NCBI GenBank assembly: GCA_007115705.1
Contig: QXEO01000334.1
Location: forward strand, 1,273,567 to 1,337,566
Length of the DNA: 64,000 nucleotides
Reading direction: 5' to 3'
From: Dactylis glomerata
Taxonomy: Eukaryota; Streptophyta; Magnoliopsida; Poales; Poaceae
Shown: positions 11,491 to 22,300 of the stretch, piece by piece
Position numbering within the stretch: the first letter of the stretch is position 1
How the letters are laid out: the number at the start of each line of letters is the position of its first letter
Position numbers and translations under genes: made by a program
The notes under the pieces: generated by a model
The model's input: the letters and a program-made list of their open reading frames with translations, nothing else
What the model was told of the DNA's origin: nothing
Databases searched by the model: none

Positions 11491-13135
11491 ATGCCCACCA
11501 AGAAGGTTGTGCATAGAGAGAAAACGACAAAGAAAGTGAGCAGCAACATGGCCACCAAGTGGGTTCCCTTGTTGTTCAAGGAATTCGATCTGAAGAAGGC
11601 CAAGAAGGAGGGCTTTCTCCCAGGAGAGGCACCGATCATCTTCCTCGGCACCGAGCGCATCCCCAAGCCTCCGAGCGGATATCATGTTATGTTCCTTGCA
11701 TTTCTTCTCCGTGGCCCTTCTCTCCCTGCCCACGAGTTTCTTCATGGACTTCTTTTCATTTATGGCATGCAGCTTCATCAGCTCACACCGAATTCGATTC
11801 TCCATATTGCATGTTTCATCACCCTCTGTGAGTCTTTCCTTGGAATCGAGCCACACTGGGTTCTTTGGAAGTTTCTTTTCCGCCTCCGCCCAAGCGTTTT
11901 GTTAGCTAAGAATCCTGAGATGGGCGGGATGTTGTATCAGTGCGCGCTGAGTCACACTATCTTGAGTTCAACATGGCTATCTCAGTTCAAGGCTGGAGAA
12001 AGAAGTGGTTCTACATCAAGGACCAAAAGGCTGCTTCTTCTGACCACTTTGGTATCGCTCCCTTTGATGCCAAGAAAAGCCTGATGAAGCTGACGTCGTG
12101 GGATTCTCCTCCTACAGAAGCTAAAGTTGAGAGCATCAAGCCCTTGTTGACTCATATTTAGAGTCTAAAGAGTGCATCTAGAGGCAGACTGACAGGGACA
12201 CAACTGATGGCGTTCTTTCTCCAGAGGTGCATTCAGCCTCTGCAATCTTGAGTTTCAAAGATATGGTCTTACTATGGTTCGACCGATCCTTCTTGAGTGT
12301 CCGACCAGGATCCAGAGAAAAAGGATCTCGACAAACGGGTAAGATCTTTGACTACTCTCACTCCACAAAAGGAAATCCCAGCTTTGACAGCTGATTTTTT
12401 TGACTCCGCTCATCCTTTGCCCAAGGTATGTGCTTTATCACTCGAAATCATTGACTTATGTTCTTCGCTTTCATGTGTTGTACCTTTTTTCTACTTACGC
12501 TTTCATGCGAATGTTCTTTGCACGACCATGAATTTTTTGTTTCTTGCCCTCCCCTTCCAGAAGAAGGGCCAATCTAGGCTGATCTTGCTCCTGCTTGCTC
12601 TGAAGCCCCCGAGGCTGATGGAAGCCAGGACGGAGATGATGCCAAAGAATCTCATGAGGAAAGAGGCGCTACCTCATCGCCTCCCCCTACCAACTCTAAG
12701 GAGAAAAGTCTGGAGAAGAAGAGGAAGTGTCTTGATGACTTAGCTTCCTCGAGTACCTCCCTTCCAAATAATGCAGCAGGGGAGCCTGCCGCTGCCAAGG
12801 CCTCTGATCTTGAGATGTTCGAATTTCTTAACTCGTGAGTTCACTTCTTATTCTTACTCAATCTTTTCTGTCCTTGACTCTTTTCCCTCTCCTTGATGTC
12901 AATTTTTTTTCCTATTAGTGATGATGATAAGCCGAAGAAAGATGCCACAACATTTCCTTTTTTCGGTACTTCGACTACTCCCGAGGGACACCCTCAAGAG
13001 GAGGCTGTGGTGGTTAAACCATCGATAGTCCTTCCTAAGAAGAATCTTTCTGCACCTCCTTCAAAGCGTCAGAAAAGGGCAGCAGCGGTGGCTGCTTCTC
13101 TTGAAGTTCATCAGCCATCGACTTCTTCTGACAAG
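11491..13135 (+). pseudogene. Antisense gene of element F: putative gypsy-type transposon protein
   Basis: The ATG opens a basic N-terminus, followed by a conserved stretch with EAPIIFLGTERIPKPPSGY, FLAFLLRG, LHQLTPNSILHIACF and LCESFLGIEPHW. This matches, from memory, the plant family annotated as putative gypsy-type transposon (Pfam Transposase_28), often found antisense in Tat elements. A frame change near 11935 separates it from its continuation (HYLEFNM, GWRKKWFYIKDQ, LTSWDSPPTEAKVE, to 12161). Later pieces look like exons with GT-AG borders: to 12425, 12561-12834 and 12919-13135. The third ends in a basic KRQKRAAAV patch. Element C cuts the next intron at 13181. It is broken by the frame change and several stops, for example after 12161. 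Its cellular role is unknown; no transposase activity is shown. Confidence 0.7.
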
Positions 13136-13180
13136 GTGAGTTTTTGCTTCTTATACTCGACTCTTTTTGTTCTTGATCTT

Positions 13181-13835
13181 TGATACATCGCAAACGTATC
13201 TATAATTTTTGATGCTCCATGCTTGTTTTACACCAATTTCTTCATATTTTTTTTAAACTTCATGGTGTTTTATGCATTTTCTAGAACTAACCTATTAACA
13301 AGATGCCACAGTGCCAGTTCCTGTTTTCTACTATTTTTTGTCTTTCAGAAAAGTTACGCAGTAAATTTTCCCGGAATTGGACAAAACAAATCCTGCACCT
13401 CCTATTTTTCCCGACATGAGACAAAGTCCAAAGGAGAGCCGGAGGAGGCCAGGGAGTGGCCACACCATAGGCTAAGGGCTCTACCGGTAGCTATGTGGTT
13501 CATCTCTCTCTCCCATGATGTGATCTATATGTGATCATGAGCTTTGTATCTAGTTGAATTGGTAGATGTTGTTCTTCCTCTATTATGCTACACAAGTGGC
13601 TTTATTATTGTAATCTCCGGAGACACCTTGTACCATGATGTGAAGGTGATAGTGTGCGCATTATGTGTGTCTCTTTGGCTAGTGTCTCTATGAATTGTTG
13701 TTGTTTGTTGGAACCATCTAGTGCGCTCAAGGTGATAGTGTGGGGCAATCTGGTTTGAGGAAATGTGAAGTTTGAGGAGTCATGCACTTGGAGGCCCAAC
13801 ACTGTCTACAAGAATAGAAGCGTGCGTAGACATCA
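13181..13835 (+). repeat. 5' LTR of element C (655 bases)
   Basis: It runs from TGATACATCGCAAACG to TAGACATCA. The first 150 bases resemble the A, D and E LTRs; the middle and end do not. It sits inside an intron of F's antisense gene. The left flank ATCTT (13176-13180) is the expected target duplication but its partner is out of view. Confidence 0.75.
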
Positions 13836-13845
13836 AGCTCTTTTC

Positions 13846-13862
13846 TGGCGCTGTTGCCGGGG
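13846..13862 (+). other. Primer binding site of element C (Asp tRNA type)
   Basis: TGGCGCTGTTGCCGGGG differs at one base from the complement of the 3' end of plant tRNA-Asp (TGGCGCCGTTGCCGGGG), which elements E and D use. Ten bases separate it from the LTR end, as in E. Confidence 0.8.
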
Positions 13863-14053
13863 AGGTAAGGTAAAAGGTACTCACATCCATCTTCTAGTAC
13901 TGTTGCTGGTGTGTGAGCGCTCGAAGTTATTTCCTTTAGATACTGCAATTATATCTTTTTGTTTCTTGTTTTTATTTTCACTAGTTAGGCTTAATGGAAA
14001 ACAACAAATAAATTAGAGAGCTTTATAGTATTTTTCCTGAGTTAGGACATGAA

Positions 14054-16567
14054 GTGTTTGAATTGAAAATTGAAAAAACTATGAAACTTTATTTGTATGC
14101 TAAGAGCAATGTTGTTAGTATGAATTCTTTGAACACCATTATTGCTAATGCTATGGAAAAGTCTAAGCTTGGAGAAGCTGGTTTTGATGGGCATGATCTT
14201 TTTAGTTCCCTAGCTTTAGAGGAGAAAATTTGCTTTGATGATACTTTATCTACCATATGTGATAATTCTAATGATGCTAGTGATCCGCATACTGAAAGTG
14301 TCCCTTTTAAAATACCTATAAAAATTATTGAATGTGTTATGAATAACTGCTATTTTGCAGATGGAACTATCCATCATGGTGATCATTTACTCTTTATACA
14401 TGAATTATGCGAGTTGTTCAAGTGTGCATGTATTTCAACAAGCCAGATTAAGAGGAAGCTATTCTCTCTATCACTAAAGGGCAGAGCTGCGGAATGGTAT
14501 AAGGCGTTGAAGAATGGCCGAACTATTGGCTGGGAGGAAATTGTACCTTTCTTTTATTCTAAATTCTATCCTTCTAGTGAGGTTCATAAAGATAGGAATT
14601 ATATTTATAATTTTCATCCTCATGATGGAGAAAGCATTGCCCAAGCATGGGGAAGATCGAAGTCACTAATTCTCAAATGTCCCATTCATGAGCTCCCCCG
14701 TAATATCATTATTAATAATTTTTATGCAAGGCTTTCAAGACATTACAAGGACTATCTAGAGGCCTGTTTTGAGGGGTCTTTCACAAGCAAGGAGGTTGAA
14801 GCCAAGTGGGATCTGCTTGAAACAATTCAAAGCGCAATAGCAAAGATTGGGATTGTGACAAAGGTAAATAATCAGGTATAAACTATGAGTATGATTGCAT
14901 TAAGTATTTTGCTGAAACTGCTGATTTTAAAGAGCTTAGTGCTAAATATGGTCTTGATCCTCAAATTATGATTAATTGCTATATAGCCTTTGCTTATCAT
15001 ATTAATGTTCCTAAAGGAAATTGGGATGTGTATCATGAACCTTTTAAAGATACTTGCATGGAAAGTGAAATTGTTATTGATGATTGCAATAAACATGCTC
15101 AAACTTCTAAAAGTACTATTTCTTATAAGCATGTTAATTTTTGTGGGCACTTAGACCTTCTGAAAAGAATCAAATCAAAGAAGAATATTGTATCCACCAC
15201 AGGAATGAAGAAACTAGAATGTGGGACAAGGCTCTAAATGAGCTTTGTGAAAAGGTTTGTGCCCTCTATCCTTTTATTTGTGAACTTTGCTATAAAGTGG
15301 GTCATTTTAATTTTCAATGCTCAGGCCATGATAGTAGCCTTTCTAATCCAATGAGTACTACATGCTTGTATTGTGATGACATGATCACTCCTAATTAGCA
15401 TGATGAACTTACTTTATTTTTGGGGTGTGAAGATTTATCGAGAATAACTTCTTTGGTAGATATGAGTGCTTTTGATATGAATAGTGTCCTGCATGATTGT
15501 CATCTTTATTGTGTTGATAATCGCCACGCAAATACTTACATACAAAACATTGTAAAAGATGAGACTTTACCAAAATATGATGGGACTAATATGTGTTTTG
15601 TTCTTATTAATGAAAAGGAGGAATCCTCCAAAGTTTCTTCTATTGTTTATGACAATAAACCAGGGTATGTGGAGAAGCTTCCCTTCAAGCCTCTCCCTCC
15701 TAAATAAGGGAAGAAGAAGAAGAAGAGAAGGAGTAAAAGGAGAGAGGAAACGGTATCTCCCCTAAGCATGTTGCTCCTATTATAGGTTTTGCTGATGAGT
15801 CTGAACTCGATGATGTTCCTATGCCTATTACCTATAGTAGTGATCATGATTGGGAAAAGCACACTACTTTTGATATTGAAAATCTGTTTGGTACCAATTC
15901 TAAAAATGATGATTTTAATAATTGTTGTACTATAAGTACTATCCATGTTCCTTCCAATGATGATATGTTTGCAAATTAACACACTTTGGAAGATAGTTAT
16001 TCTATTGCTTATGATGATCACAATGATGAGTATGATATTTTCATTCCACCTACTGTTGAGGAGGAAATTAATTATGATTATGATATGTCTCCTATCTTTG
16101 ATGATTATGGTGATGAGAATAATATTGATAGTTATGTTGTTGAATTTGCTCCCACTACGATTAGTAAGAATGACTATGTTTATGTGGGGAGTATTAATTA
16201 TTTTATGCATATGGCTCATGATAAGAATGTTTTATGTGATAGTTATATTGTTAATTCCATTCGTGATGCTACTGAAAGTTATTATGAGAGAGGGAAACAT
16301 GGTTTTATGCATCTCAATAATATGAAGTTTCCCCTCTTTATGTTGAAATTCTTGAAGTTGCACTTGTTTTGCTTTCCTATGCTTGTTGCTTTGTGCTTTC
16401 ATGACTTGTTTCTTTACAAGATTCCTATGCATAGGAAGTGGTTTATATTTAAATTGTTTCATATTTGCTTTTTGATGCTCTCTTTGCTTCAAGTTCTTTT
16501 CTGGCGCCTTTGGCTTAAGTTCTTTTCTAGCGCTTATATGAGCATCTTCTCAAATTACTCTGCCTAG
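14054..16567 (+). pseudogene. Element C gag-like polyprotein, frameshifted
   Basis: The first block (14054-14881) contains the retrotransposon gag domain: LFSLSLKGRAAEWYKAL, WEEIVPFFYSKFYP and SIAQAWGRSK. The frame then shifts to 14884-15237, again to about 15141-15707 (with a TAG at 15396), and on through 15740-16567. A CCHC knuckle, CELCYKVGHFNFQC, lies near 15280-15325. Next come a Lys-rich stretch, an acidic segment rich in D, N, E and Y (15986-16150), and a hydrophobic tail of about 70 residues containing LHLFCFPMLVALCFHDLF. No protease motif is visible. The acidic-then-hydrophobic ending could be a membrane-anchored, envelope-like tail as in some Athila elements, but that is inference. 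Confidence 0.65.
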
Positions 16568-17230
16568 CTCAAAGGCGTTAAAGAAAAGCACTCTTAGGAG
16601 ATAACCCAATATTTTTTTAGTACCTTTTCTTTTTGTTGAGTCTTGGAAGTTATTACTACTATAATGACCTCTCCTTATCATTTTTATTTCGTTTTTGTGC
16701 CAAGAAGAACCTCTAATTGGAGGAAGCTAAGATTTGAGGAAGTTGCTGTCCTGAAACAGATTTTTGCACTGCACCGTAAAAATTCATGAAAATTCTCAGA
16801 ATGTATTTTTGATCTGCGATTTCTTGTGCACATGACCCAAGTTATTATCTAACTTTCATTAGTTTTGCACTTGTCGATTTGAGTAATAGAAGATTTTCAA
16901 AAAATTGATCTTTACCTGTTGTTCTGTTTTGACAGATTTCTGCCACTATTTGTGTTTGCCTCTTGATCTCTTTTCTTTTTGAGTTCTTTTGATAACGAAA
17001 CTTTTGAGAGAAGTTTCTATGGTAGCTAATGTTTTAATGGGTGTTATACTTGAGCTGAAACTGAACCAATAAATGGATGTACTATCTTGCATACACTAAT
17101 GTTGCTAATAAGAATTGTGTGAAGTTTTGTATGAAGGAAGTTTTCAAGTGTAGGGAAAGGAGAATGATGAGATGAGATGAAGTATGGACAGAAGCTCAAG
17201 CTTGGGGATGCCCATGTCACCCCAAGAAAT
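16568..17230. other. Start of the 3' non-coding region of element C
   Basis: It is homologous to 55259-55900 of element E. It contains the tract CAAGCTTGGGGATGCC (17197-17212), which resembles the polypurine tract before the 3' LTRs of A, D and E, although here it is internal. No coding feature. Confidence 0.55.
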
Positions 17231-18892
17231 TTATGGGTTCGTAGCATAGAAAACAAAAAATTTCCTACGCATGAACACAAAACTAGCCCAGATCATCTAC
17301 GAGATGGAAGCAACGATCAACTAACCCTCGATGACCGGAAGCGGGGATTACGTTCCCGCACAAACGTTGTTGATGAAGACTCGAAGACTCACGTAGTCGA
17401 CGTAGTGGTTCACTTGACGATCTCGAGATCGTGTATACGGCGCCACAACCGGCCGCGCCTCCGTACTCGGTCACACGTACAGTTCGGTGATGTCCTCCAT
17501 GCTCTCGGTCCAGCGGGGCAGCGGAAGTAGGCATCCGCCAGAACTCCTCCTCCTCCTCCACTTCTCCAAGTGTTGGTGGCTAACAATTTCGGCAGCGCTT
17601 CGCTTAAGCAACAGCCATGGTTTGGAGCAACAAGATAGGGAATGGAAAACAACTAAGTGTTGGTAGAAGAGGAGTATGTCCAACATATATATAGGAGAGA
17701 GGGGGCAGCCACCCATGAGGGGTGCGGCCAGCCCCTCCTCTTTTTCTCCTCTTCATGGTGGTGGTAACCCCCTCCTTCATGGAAAGGTAACCCCCCTCAT
17801 CAAATGAGTAACCCCCATTTTAATTTTGCATGACATTCATGTTAATTAAAATCCACACTTATTGAATTAATAAAACATTTTTATTTCTTTAATATTTGTT
17901 AATTCAATCAATTAACAAACATTAACATTTACCGCCTTGAGTCATTTTGATATCCCGAAATAGTTTTGATGCTTTTCTAAAACAACCCCTGTGATATCCA
18001 ATAATTCAGCCGGAGTTCCAAATCCACTCAAAACGCGTCAGCGAACCTTAAGTGTGTCACCCTACGGTTCGTGAATAACATGGACATGATCGAGACTCCT
18101 CTCCGATCAATAATCATCAGCGGGATCTGGAAATCCATGATGACTCCCACTTACTCAACGATGAATCTAGTGATCATGTGAACCTTTAATGAACATAGTT
18201 AATTCCTTTTGTCTCGCGATATTATTACTTGTCCGAGATCTGATCATTTGGTATCAACCATACCTAGTTCGATATTGTTCCCGACAAGTCTCTTTACTCG
18301 TTCCGTGATAATACATTCCCGTGACCTAGTCACATGCTTGCAAGCGATTCCAATGCAATATCACCGAGAAGGGCCCAGAGAATATCTTCCCATCATCGGG
18401 TTGGACAAATTCCACTATTGATCCATGAGCCTCAACTAATACTTTCAGAATACCCAAATCAATTTTTATAATCACCCTATTATAGTGTGATGTTTGATAT
18501 CATCAAAGCACTCTTCCGGTATCAGTGATTAACATGATCTCATGGTCCGAGGATTAGAACTATTTCGTAGTTTGATATAGCAATGAAACTTGATGACTTG
18601 ATCGTATTGCTATTCGTACTATGGGTGTGAGTGTTCATCACATCATTCTTCTAATGATATGACCTCGTTATTAACAACATCCAATGTTCATGATCAGGAA
18701 ACCTTGATCATCAATTAATCAACAAGCTAGTATAAAAGAGAGGCTTTACTAGGAACTTTTTTTAGTTTACTAATCACACAAGTATTAATGTTTCCGATTA
18801 ATACAATTCTAGCATGAGAAATAAACATTTATCATAAACATGGAATATGATAATAACCACTTTATTATTGCCTCTCGGGCATATTCCCTTTA
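17231..18892 (-). repeat. 3' LTR of element J (1662 bases)
   Basis: On the minus strand it starts TAAAGGGAATATGCCCGAG at 18892, where BARE/Angela LTRs start TGTTGGAAATATGCCC, and ends CGAACCCATAA. The other LTR ends CGAACCCATCA, so the terminal CA has mutated here. Its first 660 bases on the plus strand match 28460-29149, with several indels near 17380-17410. The LTR contains many short frames but none with recognisable content. Confidence 0.8.
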
Positions 18893-20092
18893 GTCTCCCA
18901 CTTGCACTAGAGTCAATAATCTAGTTGATACTTGCGTATATAACACTTATGGCATTCATGTGTTATACATACGCATTTGCATGTGGTTAATCTGATCTCC
19001 AGATCTGACACTTTCAGTTCCGTGTGTATTTGCATGTCTTTGCATCTCTACGCATCACTCATTCTCAAATGAGATAGGTGGGTATAAATTTGGTCCTTAG
19101 GTCAGACCTTGGTTCCTTTTAGCTAAAATCATGTTGTCACTATTGTCGCACAATAGATCTTCATAGTAATAGCCAGCTTGGAACTACACCTAGTTTGATA
19201 ACAAACTTCTTGACACAAATGCCCTCTTTTGCTACTTCTAAAGCAGCCAAATACTCAACCTTTGTTGTAGAATCCATCACAATGTCTTAACTTTGGAACT
19301 CATCCAAATCCATCATGGAACTTCCTTCCATTACATTGTGCCACCTAACATATAGCTAAAATTGAGATAAACTTAATTTGTATCTTATGACAAACTTAGT
19401 ATCAATGTAACACTTTACAATGAACTATGTGTCACTTTGTTATACATAATATATATCCTTAGTTCTTCCAAAGCACATAAGGATATCCTTACTATTGTAC
19501 AGTGATCATCTTATGACATTTATCACTCTGGTATATGCTCATAACATTTAGAGCATAGGACATATCTGGATATGTACATATCATGGTATACATGATCAAT
19601 CAAATCATTCATGTGGCTCCACTCATTAAGTGTCAAAAACACCTGAATCTTGTTTCAACCTCTTCCATGTGGCAAGAACTTTTCTCGTCGTTTCCATATT
19701 GAACTTCATTCAATATTTCATCTATGTACTTTGGCACAACCATATTGGCACCTCAATCTATCTACATAGACATCGAGACCCAATATTTTGGTTTTGCCTA
19801 AGTCTTTCATTGAAATCTAATTTTAATGAAATTCTTAACCTATGTCAATAAAAGATACATCATTTCCAATTAACAATATGTCTTCTACATATTATACTAG
19901 AAATATGTCTCAGCGCTCCCAATTAATTTCTTGCAAATGCAAGCATATTCATTGTATCTGATGAAACTAAACCTTTTAATTATTTCATCATGGTGAATAT
20001 TCCAACTCCGCGATGCTTACTTCAACCATTGAAGTTTGCATGCCTTTTAGCATCCTTTGAATTTACAAAACCCATTGGACCATGTCATGTAT
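18893..20092 (-). pseudogene. Element J: relic of Copia RNase H and 3' region
   Basis: Translation of the minus strand near 19300-19220 gives DSTTKVEYLAALEVAK, the RNase H signature of Copia pol (usually DST-x-AEY-x-A). The surrounding sequence is heavily mutated and no long frame survives. The remaining part up to the LTR is non-coding. The break at about 20093 joins this relic to the D array. Confidence 0.6.
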
Positions 20093-20446
20093 AGGTGAGC
20101 CAAGCTTATTAAATTTCTTAAAAACTTTTCTAGCCTCATAGGTAACATCTTTAAATTCTAAGCACATAGTTTCCAAAATGAAAGCTTTCTTTTTAGGATC
20201 TTCAATTTCATGAAGCTTAAGGAACATGTATTGCAAAAAGGGATTAAGGTTAGCAAACCTAGCTTCTAACATGTGAACTAAATAAGCAAAAGCAACCTCA
20301 TAACTAGGAGCTATCTCAACCAAAGACTTTTCCTCAATGTCTTTATGCATACTAATGTGATTAAAGAACTCCTCAATGTTATCTTTCCCAATAATTGAAC
20401 CACTACCTACTGACAGATCCTCCAAAACATACTTAGGGAACAACAT
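20093..20446 (-). pseudogene. Element D: truncated second copy of the D-specific ORF
   Basis: About 118 codons from ATG 20446 match the first part of the ORF at 25821 with few differences (MLFPKYVLEDLSVGSG start; KKFNKLGSP end). Homology stops at about 20093, where Copia J sequence begins; the frame then runs a few codons into J and stops at 20063. It is a deletion remnant. Confidence 0.8.
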
Positions 20447-20606
20447 AATGAACTAAAGCAAATAAATAACAACTACCAAGGATTCTAATTTTTTTGGATT
20501 TTTGATAAAAACGGTGCAAGTAAAATAAATAAAGTAAAGCAAAACAATAAACAAAGTAAAGGATGTGTGTGCGAAAAACTCCTGTTGCAGTAGTCTTCTA
20601 CTTCCT

Positions 20607-20623
20607 CCCCGGCAACGGCGCCA
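20607..20623 (-). other. Primer binding site, left unit of D (Asp tRNA)
   Basis: Minus strand TGGCGCCGTTGCCGGGG, an exact complement of the 3' end of plant tRNA-Asp, ten bases from the LTR end at 20634. Confidence 0.85.
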
Positions 20624-20633
20624 GAAAAGAGCT

Positions 20634-22300
20634 TGATTGTTGGTTGATTGTGCCAGAAAAGAGTTGGTGGCGTGTAGTTAAATTACCAGCCCGTTGGGAA
20701 CCCCAAGAGGAAGGTGTGATGAGTACAGCAGCAAGATTTTCCCTCAGTTAGAAACCAAGGTTTAATCGTTCTTGGAGAGGAGAGATAAACGACTGAAGGT
20801 GATGTTTGCTAGCTTGCGATAGCTTCGGACAATTTATAGGGTGCCTCGTCCAAGCTTTGCTTGCTAGCTACAACGCGGAACCTGCACACACACAACCAAG
20901 TACTTTGTTCCCACCTTACGATGAGGTTGTCAATCTCACCGGTTTTCTTGAAACAAAGGGTATGAGCGTATCGAGTGGAAAGTGATAATAGTATGCGAGT
21001 AAAGTAAACAGTGCGAGTAAAGTAAACAGGTGATAGCAATATGATGGAAATAGGACCAGGGTCCACAGTTCACTTGTGGTGTCTCTCCATAAGATAAATA
21101 ACACATGCTGGGTAAACAAATTATAGTTGGGCAATTGATATAATAAAGATAAACGTGATATGTCAAGAAGATCACTATGTGATTTACTCTGGGCATTACA
21201 ACAAAATACATAGACCGCCATCCAACTGCATCTATGACTAATAATCCACTCACGAGGATATCATCTGAACACCCCATGAGTATTAAGTTGCGAACAACAG
21301 ATAATTGCATTAAGGAAAGTGTGTAATGTAAACAAAGCATATGCCCTCGAGCATATGAATGTTGTTTTCTCCCTAATGGCAACAGTACATCTATAACCAT
21401 AGAGGTTTTTGTCACTCCTCGAGGTTAAATAGAGACACGAACCCACTATCGAGCATAAATACCCCCTCCTGGAGTCACTAGCAACTACTCAGCCAAGATA
21501 GCTACTAACAACGGAGAGCATGCAAGATCATAAACAACATAGAGATAACATAAGATATATTTCAGTATAGCAACTCAATCATAACACCAATATTCATCGG
21601 ATCCCAACAAACCAAACATGTAGAATTACATAACGGTGATCTCAATCATGTAGGGTAGCTCATGAGATCTAAACATGAAGCACATGGTGGAGAAGACAAC
21701 CATCTAGCTACTGCTATGGACCCATAGTCCAAGGTAGACTACTCACTCATCGCTCCGAAGGCAAGCATGGCGATGTAGAAGACCTCCGGTGGTGATTCCC
21801 CTCTCCGGCAGGGTGCCAGGAAGAGCTTCTAGACCCTCCTGATCTCGGGTCGACGACGGCGGCGGATTGCAATGTGTTTCTGGAAAATTAATCGAGTCCT
21901 TAGATTTTTCTCGTCGGGGGGTCTTTATAGGCGAAGGGGCGATGTCAGAGGTGGAGCCAGGCGGCCTCACACCAGGGCGGCGCGGGCCAGGGGCTGGCCA
22001 TGCGGGCCTGGTGTGTGGGGCCCCTGTGGCTCCCCTCCTACTCCCCTTCGGATCTCTGGAAGCTTCCGGGTAAAATAAGACTTCAGGAACTTGTTTCATC
22101 CAATTCTGAGAATTTTTCCTGTGTAGCTTTTCTGAAACACAAAAACAGCAGAAAACAGGGAACTGGCACTGTGGTGACTTGTTAATAGGTTAGTTCTGGA
22201 AAATGCATAAAAGTGCCACGGAGTGTAACGAAACATCGGGTAAATGGTGTAAAAACAAGCATGGAGCATCAAAAATTATAGATACGTTGGAGACGTATCA
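20634..22300 (-). repeat. Middle LTR of the D array (1667 bases)
   Basis: On the minus strand it starts TGATACGTCTCCAACG at 22300 and ends CAACAATCA at 20634. It is homologous to the A and E LTRs. Like A, and unlike E, its end contains an internal copy of the primer-site leader (CTCTTTTCTGGCRCAATC, complement of 20649-20666). TATA box on the minus strand at 21923-21929. Confidence 0.85.

Larger units (their letters stand above)
10107..13180 (-). mobile_element. Element F: 3' part of a Tat-type Gypsy, root of the nest
   Basis: What remains on the minus strand is an antisense gene relic (11491-13135), a non-coding 3' region (10305-11368), a polypurine tract and a partial 3' LTR. Three copies of the tract GTAGCCCCCG occur on the plus strand at 10305, 10993 and 11121; only the first abuts an LTR. 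F's own gag-pol should lie to the right, beyond the insertions that begin with C at 13181. F is inferred to be the oldest element here because everything else in the window lies within it. Confidence 0.65.
13181..17230 (+). mobile_element. Element C: gag-only Athila-like retrotransposon, interrupted by J
   Basis: It has a 655-base 5' LTR, an Asp-tRNA primer site, a broken gag-like coding region and the start of a 3' non-coding region. The sequence after the gag stop (AAGGCGTTAAAGAAAAGCAC) is shared with E and D, so the three families are related despite very different LTR lengths. No protease, reverse transcriptase or integrase is present. Copia element J interrupts it at 17231, and the rest, including its 3' LTR, should lie beyond the window. 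Confidence 0.75.

Noticed and set aside
20563..20751. Primer-site regions as tRNA genes, and the short frames across them
   Set aside because: They contain only the complement of a tRNA 3' end, with no cloverleaf or internal promoter boxes.
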